Shown: positions 16,658 to 25,191, counted from the first letter of the stretch. The stretch is 64,000 nucleotides of DNA from Chloracidobacterium sp. N (GCF_018304765.1 NZ_CP072642.1:1161501-1225500); one strand, 5' to 3'. Notes: a model not told the origin generated them from the letters alone. Numbers and translations: made by a program.

Positions 16658-16843
16658 TCACCGTGAGAGACGGTTTGGGGGGGGGCCAACCCGGTCACGC
16701 ACGGTTATGCCAAAAGCGGCCCAAGTACATTCAACAAGTGACCCGTAATCGGCGAGCATCGGCGACTGGTATGCCTTTTTGGCAGACCGCCCGGCTTGTG
16801 AAGAGGTGGCCGGTTGTTTGTATGGCAATGATGGTCTTTTCAT
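16658..16843 (-). CDS. Lasso peptide precursor 1
   Basis: This is a 61-residue precursor. The leader has the lasso recognition motif: Tyr25-x-x-Pro28-x-Leu30, Gly34, Leu36 and Thr40, with Thr at position -2. Predicted cleavage after Trp41 leaves a 20-residue core starting AAFGITVRD and ending NRLSR. Core residue 9 is Asp50, which suits a macrolactam to the amino group of Ala1 (9-residue ring, 11-residue tail containing three Pro). The start ATG has a GGAA sequence upstream. The kinase gene follows immediately. The N-terminal part (MKRPSLP) is alike in both precursors. Function of the mature peptide is unknown. Confidence 0.85.
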   Translation of the reverse strand: MKRPSLPYKQPATSSQAGRSAKKAYQSPMLADYGSLVECTWAAFGITVRDRVGPPPNRLSR

Positions 16844-16914
16844 AAATTGGTTTCCAAAAAGCGAAAAACTGTGACGGGATCGAAGCTATAAATCCTTGAA
16901 ACGCTGTCACTTAT

Positions 16915-17062
16915 GTGGAACTTATACAAGCCTGGCGGGCTGGGAATCAACAAATTCATGTCCCTGCCGCGCACTTCACACGAGGGCACGCGTCAGGGCT
17001 TCGACATGTGTGAAACAGGCAGCGTGGTGGTCTGTTTTCAGAGGGGAGTCAGGACTGGAAGG
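16915..17062 (-). pseudogene. Remnant of the 3' end of a lasso cyclase gene
   Basis: On the minus strand this stretch reads HHAACFTHVEALTRALV, stop, then SARQGHEFVDSQPARLV. It matches the C-terminus of the intact cyclase (HHLACFVNVEALVIPLVW... SFVDLSPLSLYKW) with a premature TGA in place of Trp and a frameshift just upstream. It precedes precursor 1 in the same relation as the intact cyclase precedes precursor 2. No start or remaining domain is present. Confidence 0.8.
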
Positions 17063-17194
17063 CTTGCTCCACTACCCATCAGCCCCAAATGACAAGTGAT
17101 CTTGCATCTGGCAGCCGACCAGTCCTGTCCCTTGCTCGGTTTCTGCCGGCTATCCTGAATACCCGACACTTGCTGCCGATTGGCCGATGCAGCA

Positions 17195-17339
17195 GCGTCA
17201 GGAAACCTTCCTTGAGGGGCAAAAAGGCTGTTTGGCTCTGTCTTCAACAAGGCACACTGGCTGGAGGAAGGTCACCGGGAGGGGCGTCACCAGTCGCCCC
17301 ATCCGTACGCTGCCTGCGCCAGTGTCCTTTGTGAAGAAT
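17195..17339 (-). pseudogene. Remnant of the 5' end of a lasso kinase gene
   Basis: The minus strand directly after precursor 2 encodes MGRLVTPLPVTFLQPVCLVEDRAK. It is homologous at DNA and protein level to the start of the intact kinase ([25 protein letters not shown]). The similarity ends after about 35 codons, after an apparent 1-nt shift. The stretch from 17063 to 17194 shows no recognisable gene. Confidence 0.8.
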
Positions 17340-17522
17340 TTACCGTGAAGCACGAGAGGTTCTGAGAGCGCGATCGACACGGAATCCCGTACCAGAGGCA
17401 CGGGTGAAATCAATGAGTGAGCCGTAACCCATAAGGGTTGGTGGTTGGTATGCCTTTCTGTTGGGTTGCCGGACCTGTGATGGGCTTGCAGTTTGTTCAC
17501 GTGGCAGTGAAGGCTGTTTCAT
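17340..17522 (-). CDS. Lasso peptide precursor 2
   Basis: This is a 60-residue paralogue of precursor 1. The leader has Tyr25-x-x-Pro28-x-Leu30, Gly34, Leu36 and Thr40 at exactly the same positions. Predicted cleavage after Arg41 gives a 19-residue core beginning ASGTGFRVD and ending SRASR. Asp50 is core position 9, matching Ala1 for a 9-residue ring. The core has five Arg, one in the ring and four in the tail. ATG 17522 is preferred over an ATG at 17549 because GGAG lies about 8 nt upstream and the resulting N-terminus matches precursor 1. It follows the cyclase stop by 42 bp. Confidence 0.85.
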   Translation of the reverse strand: MKQPSLPREQTASPSQVRQPNRKAYQPPTLMGYGSLIDFTRASGTGFRVDRALRTSRASR

Positions 17523-17564
17523 AAGTTGGTCTCCAAACGGCGAAAGCACAATAGTTCTGGAAGT

Positions 17565-19394
17565 CTATACAACCTTGGATTGCAACCATTTGTATAGGCT
17601 CAGCGGGCTGAGGTCAACAAAAGATTTGGCCTCGTGCTGTGCATCCCACACGAGAGGAATAACCAAGGCTTCGACGTTCACGAAGCAAGCCAAGTGATGG
17701 CGGGCTTCCGGGGGAAGTTCCGCCCAGCCTGTGCCATGCCGCCTGATGTAGCCGGTGACGGGAAACTGAGGAAGGGGAGACTTGGCGCGCCGGACGACAG
17801 CGCGTGGGAGCCGGTCCTTGAGCAGTTCCCGGAAAAGCCACTTGTCCAGGCAAAGGGGAACCGTTGGCGCCGCCAGGAGAAATCTGATGATGCGCTGGTC
17901 AAGCAACGGGGAGCGCGTTTCCATCAAAGCGCCGGTAAATGACAGGTCGCTGTATTCATTGTCGTTGGCCAGGTGAACCCGACTCATCGCCTGCAGCATA
18001 AGCCGCCGGTAGGGGTGCTGTGGTGGACTGGGTTGCATGCGCTCGAAATAGCCAGCCCGACGCAGGCGCGTCACAAAGTCTGTTGCCAGCCAGCGGGGGA
18101 TTTCTGACCGGGTTGGGTGTTTTCGTCCAAGTATCCGCCCAAACTGACGCCGAAGTGAAAAGAAGCCATTGCGGACGTCAGCTACAAAGTACGCCACAAG
18201 AGCCTCGCCCAAGCGGAGTAACTGCCGCCGGGCAACGAGATCGCGCAGGTAGGGTGCTGTTTCCTGAAGCATGACTTCATCGCCCCACTGCCCGGTCAGG
18301 ACAATGCGGGCGTGGCTGCCCACCTGGCGGTAACTTTCCATGATGCCATTCCAGAAGGGTTCGTGAACCGGCTCAGGTGGTGGGGGAACGCCGGCCGGGG
18401 GGGGCGCATACGGCTGCCAGTGGTCCTGCTCAATGAAGGTAATGGGAATACCGTGACCCCGGGCGGCCAGACCGGCAAAATGCCGCTCGCAGTCGGGAAT
18501 GAGTGTGTTGAAAACACAAGTAAAAGCGTGGAGGTCTGTCGTTGGGCAGGCGCGCCGCGCGGCAGCCGTCACAACGTTGGAATCCAGCCCGCCGCTGAGA
18601 AGAACAGATGCACGTGGTGCGCGCAGCCGGTCAGCTACAGCCTGTTCCAGAAGCGCCTGAAAATGCTCAACGTAATCACTCGTGCGGGCATAGCGGAGAT
18701 ACCCATTGGTCGGCCAGTCCCAGTAACGCCATTGCCGCTGTGCGCCCCCTTCAAGGCACAGCGCCGTAGCCCGTGGCAGGCGGCGGATGGCGCGGTAAAA
18801 CGTGCCGTCTTCGTCCAGCTTCATCCCTTCGATGAGAAAATCGGCAACGGCAAAGTCGTCCAAATCGGTTGGGATGGAGGTGGGAATCTGCGGGTGGGCG
18901 CAGATGGTCGCAAGGTCGCTGGAGGCAACAAACAGCCCCGGCTGATAGCTGTAATAGAGCGGCTTGACGGCGAACGGGTCGCGCGCGCAGAACAGCCGTC
19001 GGCGACGGGCATCCCACAGGGCAAAGGCAAAGTCGCCCTGAAGGTAGTGCAGGCAATCCAACTCCCACAGGTGGTACGCCTGCCAGAGCAGTCTGGCATC
19101 CGGCATATCTTGGTCGGCCTCCCCGCCAGCCGTCTGGATGGCACGGCAGAGTCCTTCGCGCGCATCCAGCCGGATGTCAGCCGCAAGCCATACCTGTCCG
19201 TCGAATGTCAGCGGCGGTGGGATGCGCGTCAGGTTATCTACCCAGAGATGGGCGTACCCCAATGCAACATTTGCCCCCAGCCAGTGGGATTGACCATCAG
19301 GGCCGCGCCAGGCCATCTGCTGAAGCAACCGTGCGACAAGCGGCGGCTCAACCAGCCGGCCGTCGGGATGGAAGATAACGAAAAAGCTGCTCAC
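17565..19394 (-). CDS. Lasso peptide cyclase (asparagine synthetase-like)
   Basis: This is a 609-residue AsnB homologue of the macrolactam-forming (C protein) type. The N-terminal glutaminase-like domain (~1-190) lacks the nucleophile Cys2 (the sequence begins MSSFFVIF), as expected for a cyclase that takes no ammonia from glutamine. The synthetase domain has the PP-loop SVLLSGGLDSNVV near residue 240 and TGQWGDEVM near 365. It should adenylate the Asp9 side chain of the core and join it to Ala1. It overlaps the preceding B2 peptidase gene by 4 bp and is followed at 42 bp by precursor 2. Confidence 0.9.
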   Translation of the reverse strand: MSSFFVIFHPDGRLVEPPLVARLLQQMAWRGPDGQSHWLGANVALGYAHLWVDNLTRIPPPLTFDGQVWLAADIRLDAREGLCRAIQTAGGEADQDMPDARLLWQAYHLWELDCLHYLQGDFAFALWDARRRRLFCARDPFAVKPLYYSYQPGLFVASSDLATICAHPQIPTSIPTDLDDFAVADFLIEGMKLDEDGTFYRAIRRLPRATALCLEGGAQRQWRYWDWPTNGYLRYARTSDYVEHFQALLEQAVADRLRAPRASVLLSGGLDSNVVTAAARRACPTTDLHAFTCVFNTLIPDCERHFAGLAARGHGIPITFIEQDHWQPYAPPPAGVPPPPEPVHEPFWNGIMESYRQVGSHARIVLTGQWGDEVMLQETAPYLRDLVARRQLLRLGEALVAYFVADVRNGFFSLRRQFGRILGRKHPTRSEIPRWLATDFVTRLRRAGYFERMQPSPPQHPYRRLMLQAMSRVHLANDNEYSDLSFTGALMETRSPLLDQRIIRFLLAAPTVPLCLDKWLFRELLKDRLPRAVVRRAKSPLPQFPVTGYIRRHGTGWAELPPEARHHLACFVNVEALVIPLVWDAQHEAKSFVDLSPLSLYKWLQSKVV

Positions 19395-19852
19395 AAGGCG
19401 TTGAGAGGCGTATCAAAGACGGCATATCGCTGCCGTACGTCCGGGGATTCCATCACCGGCTGGCCGCACCATTCCACCCATGCATGGGCTTCAAACGTCT
19501 GGGCGTCTTTCTCAACACCCAGCCGGAGGTCACAGACAATGCCGCGTCGCGCCAGCAGAAACCACAGCACCAGCGCGCGGATGAGGCAGGTTGGCGACCG
19601 GGGACAATACCGGGCCGCCCAAGCGACAAGAACACCTTGGTGATCCACCCAATCCGCCGGGCAGGTTGCGGATGACACCGGTGGCGGCTGACGGCCAACC
19701 ATCCACCGCATCCACCGCAGGCAGGCGCGTACACCGACGAGGCGGCACAGTCCGGGCAAACCCAGCAACAAAAGCCAGGCTGTTACCAGGTTCGCCCGGT
19801 CTTCCGATGGAAGACGGCAGAAGATATGCAGTCGGTACAGCCAACGTTTCAT
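19391..19852 (-). CDS. Lasso peptide B2 protein (transglutaminase-like leader peptidase)
   Basis: This is a 153-residue protein with the Cys-His dyad of the lasso leader peptidase. The Cys is in SPTCLIRALVLWFLLARRG (~residue 90) and the His is in FEAHAWVEWCGQP (~122). It should cut the leader after position -1 when the precursor is presented by the RRE protein. The N-terminal ~50 residues are hydrophobic in part (ALWLLLLGLPGL-like run), common in B2 proteins. Overlaps of 4 bp with both the RRE gene and the cyclase gene indicate coupled translation. Confidence 0.9.
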   Translation of the reverse strand: MKRWLYRLHIFCRLPSEDRANLVTAWLLLLGLPGLCRLVGVRACLRWMRWMVGRQPPPVSSATCPADWVDHQGVLVAWAARYCPRSPTCLIRALVLWFLLARRGIVCDLRLGVEKDAQTFEAHAWVEWCGQPVMESPDVRQRYAVFDTPLNAL

Positions 19853-20175
19853 GAGATTGGAGCTGCCGCTGGCGGCGAATCTGAAGAAACCGGGTCAGGC
19901 GGAACAATCTCGATGAGATCAGCTTGTCGAAGCTGCTCCAGCAGGCTGTCGAAATCCCGCTGAAGCCGTTCCGGTTCGACTTCATATTCGTCCAGCAGAG
20001 CCGCCAAAGCGTCTTGCAACGTCGGGCAACTGGTGGCTTGCCGCAGCATGCTGTAAGCCACACTGTCCAGGCCGTAGTAATGCTCTGTGACCAGATTGAG
20101 CAGGATGGCTTCATCCGCAACAGAGCGCACAATGACATGCTTGGGAATCAGGGCACGGTTCATAAGAGAAAGCAT
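19849..20175 (-). CDS. PqqD-like RiPP recognition element (lasso B1)
   Basis: This is a 108-residue protein with the PqqD fold pattern: three N-terminal strands (VIVRSVADEAILLNLVTEHYYGLDSVAYSML), then helices. The C-terminal winged-helix part contains LQDALAALLDEYEVEPERLQRDFDSLLEQL. It binds the leader motif of the precursors. A short Pro-rich tail follows. The start could be ATG 20175 or 20160; neither has a good ribosome-binding site, but the second gives the typical length. It is the first gene of the minus-strand lasso operon, divergent from the PRMT-like gene. No ABC exporter or isopeptidase gene is adjacent. Confidence 0.88.
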   Translation of the reverse strand: MLSLMNRALIPKHVIVRSVADEAILLNLVTEHYYGLDSVAYSMLRQATSCPTLQDALAALLDEYEVEPERLQRDFDSLLEQLRQADLIEIVPPDPVSSDSPPAAAPIS

Positions 20176-20210
20176 CGTTGCGTCAGGCAGGTGCGGGATT
20201 GGGAATAGTT

Positions 20211-20244
20211 GATAGGCACTTGTTCATCAGGAACAACTGCTATC
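20211..20244. promoter_or_regulatory. Inverted repeat in the lasso/PRMT divergent promoter region
   Basis: GATAG at 20211-20215 and CTATC at 20240-20244 flank TTGTTC (20220-20225), spacer ATCAG and GAACAA (20231-20236), giving a long nested dyad. It is centred between the divergent starts at 20175 and about 20338. It could be a shared operator or an RNA hairpin in a leader. Confidence 0.45.
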
Positions 20245-20337
20245 ACGGGTTAAATGTGCAAGCCAATATACTTGTTCGCTGCTCAGAGCGCACGTACTAT
20301 CGGGTAACATTTTCACTCCGGGTTGAGACAACAGCCA

Positions 20338-21498
20338 ATGTACCCTGATTATGCAGCCCTAACCTACCATGCTTCACTGATTGCTGATGAGCGTCGGGTG
20401 CAACCCTTTCAGTCTGCCATCGAGTCTGTCGTACGCCCCGGCGATGTCGTTGCCGACGTTGGCTGCGGAACAGGGATTCTGACGCTTCTGGCATGCCGGG
20501 CCGGCGCCCGGCACACCTATGCCATTGATGAAGGCCCCATCATTGAACTTGCCAGGCTGATTATTGAGCAGAATGGTTATGCTGACCGCGTGACATTCAT
20601 CAATCACCTGTCCACCCGCGCCCGGCTGCCAGAGCCGGTGGATGTCATCGTCTCTGAGACGATAGGCAACTATGGCGCAGAGGAGCTTATTCTCCCGACG
20701 CTCCGGGATGCCTGTCGCCGCTGGCTGAAGCCAGGCGGAAAGCTCATTCCGCAGGCACTCGAACTGTACTGCGCACCGATCACCTGGCCGGAAGCCAAGC
20801 CAGATTTGTCCGTCTGGCGTGAGCCGGTGTGTGGTTTTGATTTTTCGTCTGCGTTGTCCTTTGCCGTCAACCAGCAGTATCCACGCCGGTTGAGTCCGCA
20901 GCACGTGCTGGCCGAAGGGCGCTGCTACTGCCGGGTTGACCTGACCCCCGCCGCGCTGGATGGTGATGCCCTGCCTAGAATAGCCGGGACAGCATGCTTT
21001 CGGGTGGCGCAGCCGGGGGTGATGCATGGCATCGGCGGGTGGTTCAAGGCGTGGCTTACGGAAGACATCACGCTGACGAACAGCCCCCTTCTTGAGTCTC
21101 CAACCAGTTGGGGACACGTGTGTTTACCGATTGCCGAGCCGCTGCCGGTGGCCGTTGGGGATGAAGTCGAAGTGACGCTCCGGGCGGTTGGCGGCGGCGG
21201 TGTGTTGTGCTGGGACGTGACCTGGCGCAGTGTTGGGGGGGAATCCAAAACGTTCCGCCATTCGGACTTCGAGGGCTGGCTGGCAACACCGGAACGCCTG
21301 CGTCCGCTGTCGCCCACGGCGGCGCCGGGGCTGGGAGTGGAAGGCAAAATGCAACTCTTTCTGCTGACAAAGCTCGACGCCGGCTGGACAGTTGAGCAGG
21401 TCGCCCGTGGGCTACGCGAAAGCTTTTCTTCCGAGTTTCCTACGGATGAGGATGCTCTGGTCTATGTGAAAAGGCAGGCACTGAAGTTCGCTCGTTGA
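20338..21498 (+). CDS. PRMT-like protein arginine methyltransferase, possibly with PqqD-like tail
   Basis: This is a ~386-residue protein with the PRMT Rossmann fold: VADVGCGTGILTLLACRAGARHTYAID (motif I and post I), then DVIVSETIGNYGAEE near residue 105, which supplies two acidic residues like the PRMT double-E loop. The beta-barrel half includes PTSWGHVCLPIAEPLPV near residue 255, with Ser in place of His of the THW loop. The last ~50 residues (LLTKLDAGWTVEQVARGLRE ... ALVYVKRQALKFA) resemble a PqqD-like segment; this is weak evidence. An ATG at 20338 is chosen (a TTG at 20323 is possible). It is divergent from an Arg-rich lasso peptide operon, so peptide arginine methylation is a plausible role, unproven. 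Its end overlaps the convergent FGE-like gene by 59 bp. Confidence 0.75.
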   Translation: MYPDYAALTYHASLIADERRVQPFQSAIESVVRPGDVVADVGCGTGILTLLACRAGARHTYAIDEGPIIELARLIIEQNGYADRVTFINHLSTRARLPEPVDVIVSETIGNYGAEELILPTLRDACRRWLKPGGKLIPQALELYCAPITWPEAKPDLSVWREPVCGFDFSSALSFAVNQQYPRRLSPQHVLAEGRCYCRVDLTPAALDGDALPRIAGTACFRVAQPGVMHGIGGWFKAWLTEDITLTNSPLLESPTSWGHVCLPIAEPLPVAVGDEVEVTLRAVGGGGVLCWDVTWRSVGGESKTFRHSDFEGWLATPERLRPLSPTAAPGLGVEGKMQLFLLTKLDAGWTVEQVARGLRESFSSEFPTDEDALVYVKRQALKFAR

Positions 21499-22681
21499 GG
21501 CGTAGGGAGCCGGAAGTGCGTCCAGACTCTCCGTTATCCAGTTCGATCGGTTGACCTTCTCCGTAGCGGTCGCTGAGAACAACGCGAAAGCCAAGCGTCG
21601 TCAGCAGTTCTTCACGGTGCAGCCCCTCGCGGATTGAGCAGCGGCAGCCATCCGGGAGTGAGGCCCACGAGCCGCCCCGGATGGTGCGGTGTTGCGCCCA
21701 TTCTTCCTGGCGGATGTTGCGCACCGGCGCGCCCTGCGCCTGAATTCCCGTCAGGCGGGAAGTATAGGTGTCCAGACACCACTCCCGTACGTTGCCGTGC
21801 ATATCGGCCAGTCCGAAGGGATTGACCCCCAGCGATCCGGCCGGCGTTGGCTTCTTGCGTGGCGGGGCGGCTGGCTCGCCCCGGTAGGGCAGAGACCCGT
21901 CGTAGTTTTCAAGCGTCGGCAGCAGGACAGCACCGTAGGCAAACAATCCGATGGCGCCGGCCCGGCAGGCATATTCCCATTCGGCTTCGGTTGGCAGCCG
22001 GTAGGGGCGGCCGGTTCTTTTGGTCAGCCGCCGGCAGAACTCGACGGCTTCATCCCAGGTGATGCTGTCCACGGGGAGGTCGTCGCCGGTGTACTTCGAT
22101 GGGGAAGGCGGTAGGTCACGTTCGACTTTGGGCCAGGACGCGACTTCCCGCCATTGCGCCTGGGTGACTTCGGTCCGCCCCATGTAGAACCCGAAGACCC
22201 GCGCGCGCATCGGCGGACGCTCGTTGTCATAGCTTTCGGTTTCATCGGAGACCGTGTTGCCCATGGTAAAACAGCCGCCCGGTACGGCGACCAATTCCAG
22301 CGTCACCTGGTTGCCCAGGTTTTCGACAAACCGTTGCGTTTCGCCTTTGACGGTCTCGACGGTGTTGCCTTTGTCGTCCAGTCTGGGAGATTCAAAGGTG
22401 ACGGTGGAAAGCTGTTCGGCTGGAAGGGCCACGGTTGGCGCCAGCGGCCCGGACGGGCAGGGAACTGCCGGTGGACGTGCCCCCTTGCTGCTGCTGCGTC
22501 CACGCCCGCTGCCAGGTGAGGATGTCGTTTCACCGCCACCGGCTTTTCCCCCGCCCACACTCGTGCTGCGTTCCTGGGCAGCAACCTGGGTCACAGGCAG
22601 GTTTGGCATGGTCATCGCCCAAAGAAATCCCAGCGCCAGACCAGCCGGCCAGATATGCCAACCTGTTTTCCGTTGCGCCAT
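21440..22681 (-). CDS. Formylglycine-generating-enzyme-like (SUMF1) exported protein
   Basis: This is a 413-residue protein with an N-terminal hydrophobic signal (WHIWPAGLALGFLWAMTM) and a Gly/Ser/Pro-rich linker. The FGE-sulfatase domain starts near residue 130 with LVAVPGGCFTMGNTVSDE and continues with EVTQAQWREVASWP, RPYRLPTEAEWEYACRAG, GNVREWCLD and RTIRGGSWASLPDGCRC. Members act as sulfatase-activating oxidases, but many bacterial members only share the fold. The copper-binding Cys pair of true FGE cannot be placed with confidence. The gene is convergent with the PRMT gene (59-bp overlap), and both stop codons lie inside the other frame. The 131-bp gap to cobU contains no gene. Confidence 0.8.
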   Translation of the reverse strand: MAQRKTGWHIWPAGLALGFLWAMTMPNLPVTQVAAQERSTSVGGGKAGGGETTSSPGSGRGRSSSKGARPPAVPCPSGPLAPTVALPAEQLSTVTFESPRLDDKGNTVETVKGETQRFVENLGNQVTLELVAVPGGCFTMGNTVSDETESYDNERPPMRARVFGFYMGRTEVTQAQWREVASWPKVERDLPPSPSKYTGDDLPVDSITWDEAVEFCRRLTKRTGRPYRLPTEAEWEYACRAGAIGLFAYGAVLLPTLENYDGSLPYRGEPAAPPRKKPTPAGSLGVNPFGLADMHGNVREWCLDTYTSRLTGIQAQGAPVRNIRQEEWAQHRTIRGGSWASLPDGCRCSIREGLHREELLTTLGFRVVLSDRYGEGQPIELDNGESGRTSGSLRLNERTSVPAFSHRPEHPHP

Positions 22682-22812
22682 GCTTTGTCCCTCGGAGCCG
22701 CGTTGTCTCGGCCGTCAACGTGCAGTGTAGCAGCTTTGGGATTGCCTGAAGAATGCCCCTGTTGGCTGAACAGACATTTTCATTGGCATTGTGGATGCCG
22801 TGTGAAACGGAC

Positions 22813-23358
22813 TCACTTGATGCGCCAGGGAAGTCCGGCCACGACGAAATAGACTTCCGTTGCCGCTGCGGCCACCGACTGGTTGACATTGCCCAGCAGG
22901 TCCCGGTAGCGCCGCGCCAGAGCATTGTCGGGAACAATCCCCAGCCCGACTTCATTGGACACGACGATAACCGTCTGCTCACGGCGCGAAAAGGTCTGCA
23001 AAAAGGCCGCCAGCGTGGTTTCCAGCGCATTGAGGCACTGCGCCTCATCGTGTGGCATAGCCAGCAGCCAGTTCGAGACGAGCAGCGTCAGGCAGTCCAC
23101 CACCACGACACCGGCTTCCGCCGCCTGGGCGTAAGCCGCCGCCAGCGCGCGCGGCTCCTCAATGGTACGCCACTCCGGCGGGCGTTCCGCCCGGTGGCGC
23201 AGAATCCGCCCCTGCATGTCTTCGTCGAGGGCTTCCGCCGTGGCAATGAAACACACGGCTGCGCCGGTGGTATCAGCTTTCGTCTGGGCAAGCTGCTGGG
23301 CAAACCGGCTTTTGCCGGCCCGTGCGCCGCCCAGTACCAGAATGAGTTCGCGCGTCAT
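22813..23358 (-). CDS. cobU: Adenosylcobinamide kinase / adenosylcobinamide-phosphate guanylyltransferase
   Basis: It phosphorylates adenosylcobinamide and adds GMP in the late steps of cobalamin assembly. The 181-residue protein begins [20 protein letters not shown], whose Walker A is GGARAGKS. Further motifs are VVVDCLTLLVSNW and VVSNEVGLGIVPDNALARRYRDLLGNVNQ, the CobU/CobP signatures. The start ATG shares its A with the hutU stop (TGATG), so the gene is translationally coupled to hutU; a longer frame to 23409 overlaps hutU and is not preferred. No other cobalamin gene is visible in the window. Confidence 0.92.
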   Translation of the reverse strand: MTRELILVLGGARAGKSRFAQQLAQTKADTTGAAVCFIATAEALDEDMQGRILRHRAERPPEWRTIEEPRALAAAYAQAAEAGVVVVDCLTLLVSNWLLAMPHDEAQCLNALETTLAAFLQTFSRREQTVIVVSNEVGLGIVPDNALARRYRDLLGNVNQSVAAAATEVYFVVAGLPWRIK

Positions 23359-25034
23359 CAGGCATCCGTATCCAGCATGGGAAGCCACAGCCCCTGCGCC
23401 CTGGCACACTCCACGGCATCGGCATAGCCGGCATCAGCGTGCCGCATCACACCGGTTGCCGGGTCATTCCACAGCACCCGTTCCAGACGCCGTTCAGCGG
23501 CTTCCGTACCATCACACACGATGACCATCCCGGCATGCTGCGAATAGCCCATGCCAACGCCGCCCCCGTGGTGGAGTGAAACCCACGTCGCGCCGCTGGC
23601 CGTGTTGAGCAGGGCATTGAGCAGCGGCCAGTCGGAAACCGCATCCGAGCCATCCCGCATCTGCTCGGTTTCCCGGTTGGGGGAAGCCACCGAACCCGCA
23701 TCCAGGTGATCGCGGCCGATGACAACGGGCGCTTTGAGTTCGCCCTTGCGGACCATCTCGTTGAACGCCAGTCCCGCCCGGTGGCGTTCACCCAGACCCA
23801 GCCAGCAGATGCGCGCTGGCAGCCCCTGAAAAGCAATCCGCTGCTCAGCCATGGTCAACCAGCGATGCAGGTGGTCGTTGTCAGGAAACAGCTCCATCAG
23901 ACGCCGGTCGGTGCGGTAAATGTCTTCCGGGTCGCCCGACAGCGCCACCCACCGGAACGGCCCCTTGCCACGGCAAAACAGCGGGCGGATGTAGGCCGGG
24001 ACGAAGCCCGGAATCATGAAGGCATCCGTCACGCCTTCGTCAAAAGCGACTTGGCGCAGGTTGTTGCCGTAATCCACTACCCTGGCGCCCAGGGCCTGAA
24101 AGTCGAGCATGGCCCGGACATGCCGCGCGCAGCTTTCCGCCGCTGCCCGGCGCAGCGTCCCGTGCTGTGCCGGATCGCGTTGGGCCGCCTGCCACTGCTC
24201 AACCGTCCAGCCCACCGGCAGGTAGCCGTGAATCAGGTCGTGCGCGGCTGTCTGGTCGGTCACGATGTCAGGACGTAGCCCCCCCTGCCGGGCGCGTTCC
24301 ACCAGCGCCGGGAGGATTTCCGCCGCATTGCCGAGCAGGCCGACGGAAACCGCCTTGTTCTCCGCCGTGTAGCGTTCGATGCGCCGGAGGGCGTCGTCGA
24401 GGTTGTCCGTCCACTCATCGAGGTAGTGCGTCCGGCAGCGGGCTTCCATCCGGCTGACCTGGCACTCGATGACCAGCGCCGCCGCCCCGGCAAACACCGC
24501 CGCCAACGGCTGTGCCCCGCCCATGCCGCCCAGCCCGGCCGTGAGCACCCAGCGCCCGCGCAGGTCGCCGCCGTAGTGCTGGCGGCCCATTTCGGCAAAG
24601 GTCTCGTACGTGCCCTGCACAATGCCCTGCGTACCGATGTAAATCCACGAACCGGCCGTCATCTGCCCGTACATCATCAGGCCGCGCCGGTCGAGTTCGT
24701 CGAAGTGTTCCCACGTAGCCCAGCGGGGTACGAGGTTCGAGTTGGCCAGCAACACCCGTGGGGCGTCCGGGTGCGTACGAAAGACGCCCACCGGCTTGCC
24801 CGACTGGATGAGCAGGGTTTCATCTTCTCCCAACCGGCGCAGGGTGTCGCAGATGGCTTCAAAACACGCCCAGTTGCGGGCGGCTTTGCCGGCCCCGCCA
24901 TACACGACCAGGTCTTCCGGTCGTTCGGCAACTTCCGGGTCAAGGTTGTTGTGCAGCATGCGGTACGCCGCTTCAATCTGCCAGTTGCGGCAGGAAAGCT
25001 CCGTTCCGCGTGGTGCGCGAAGAATTCTGGACAT
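23358..25034 (-). CDS. hutU: Urocanate hydratase
   Basis: This is the second step of histidine degradation, converting urocanate to imidazolonepropionate with tightly bound NAD+. The 558-residue length and the motifs are standard: [32 protein letters not shown] at the N-terminus, [47 protein letters not shown] and [12 protein letters not shown], which holds the NAD-binding Gly cluster. [17 protein letters not shown] lies near the C-terminus. It is divergent from hutI (157-bp gap) and leads an operon with cobU. hutH (histidine ammonia-lyase) is not in the window. Confidence 0.97.
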   Translation of the reverse strand: MSRILRAPRGTELSCRNWQIEAAYRMLHNNLDPEVAERPEDLVVYGGAGKAARNWACFEAICDTLRRLGEDETLLIQSGKPVGVFRTHPDAPRVLLANSNLVPRWATWEHFDELDRRGLMMYGQMTAGSWIYIGTQGIVQGTYETFAEMGRQHYGGDLRGRWVLTAGLGGMGGAQPLAAVFAGAAALVIECQVSRMEARCRTHYLDEWTDNLDDALRRIERYTAENKAVSVGLLGNAAEILPALVERARQGGLRPDIVTDQTAAHDLIHGYLPVGWTVEQWQAAQRDPAQHGTLRRAAAESCARHVRAMLDFQALGARVVDYGNNLRQVAFDEGVTDAFMIPGFVPAYIRPLFCRGKGPFRWVALSGDPEDIYRTDRRLMELFPDNDHLHRWLTMAEQRIAFQGLPARICWLGLGERHRAGLAFNEMVRKGELKAPVVIGRDHLDAGSVASPNRETEQMRDGSDAVSDWPLLNALLNTASGATWVSLHHGGGVGMGYSQHAGMVIVCDGTEAAERRLERVLWNDPATGVMRHADAGYADAVECARAQGLWLPMLDTDA

Positions 25035-25191
25035 GGCAAGGCTTCGCTATACGGGAATCCGATGCGCCAAGACGCGCTGCCAGCGACGTTAGTGGGGTGG
25101 GCCAGTGGCGTCAAGCCACGGCTTTTCACCACACACCACGCACGGTAGGATGTTGGCTTACGCACAACGGCGCTGGGGGCAGGCAGGGGAA

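Noticed and set aside
17038-17500. Minus-strand frames of 70 and 100 codons between the precursors
   Set aside because: They overlap decayed cyclase and kinase remnants and precursor 2 in the wrong frame; no ribosome-binding site.
18312-19643. 443-codon open frame on the plus strand
   Set aside because: It is antisense to the lasso cyclase and B2 peptidase genes.
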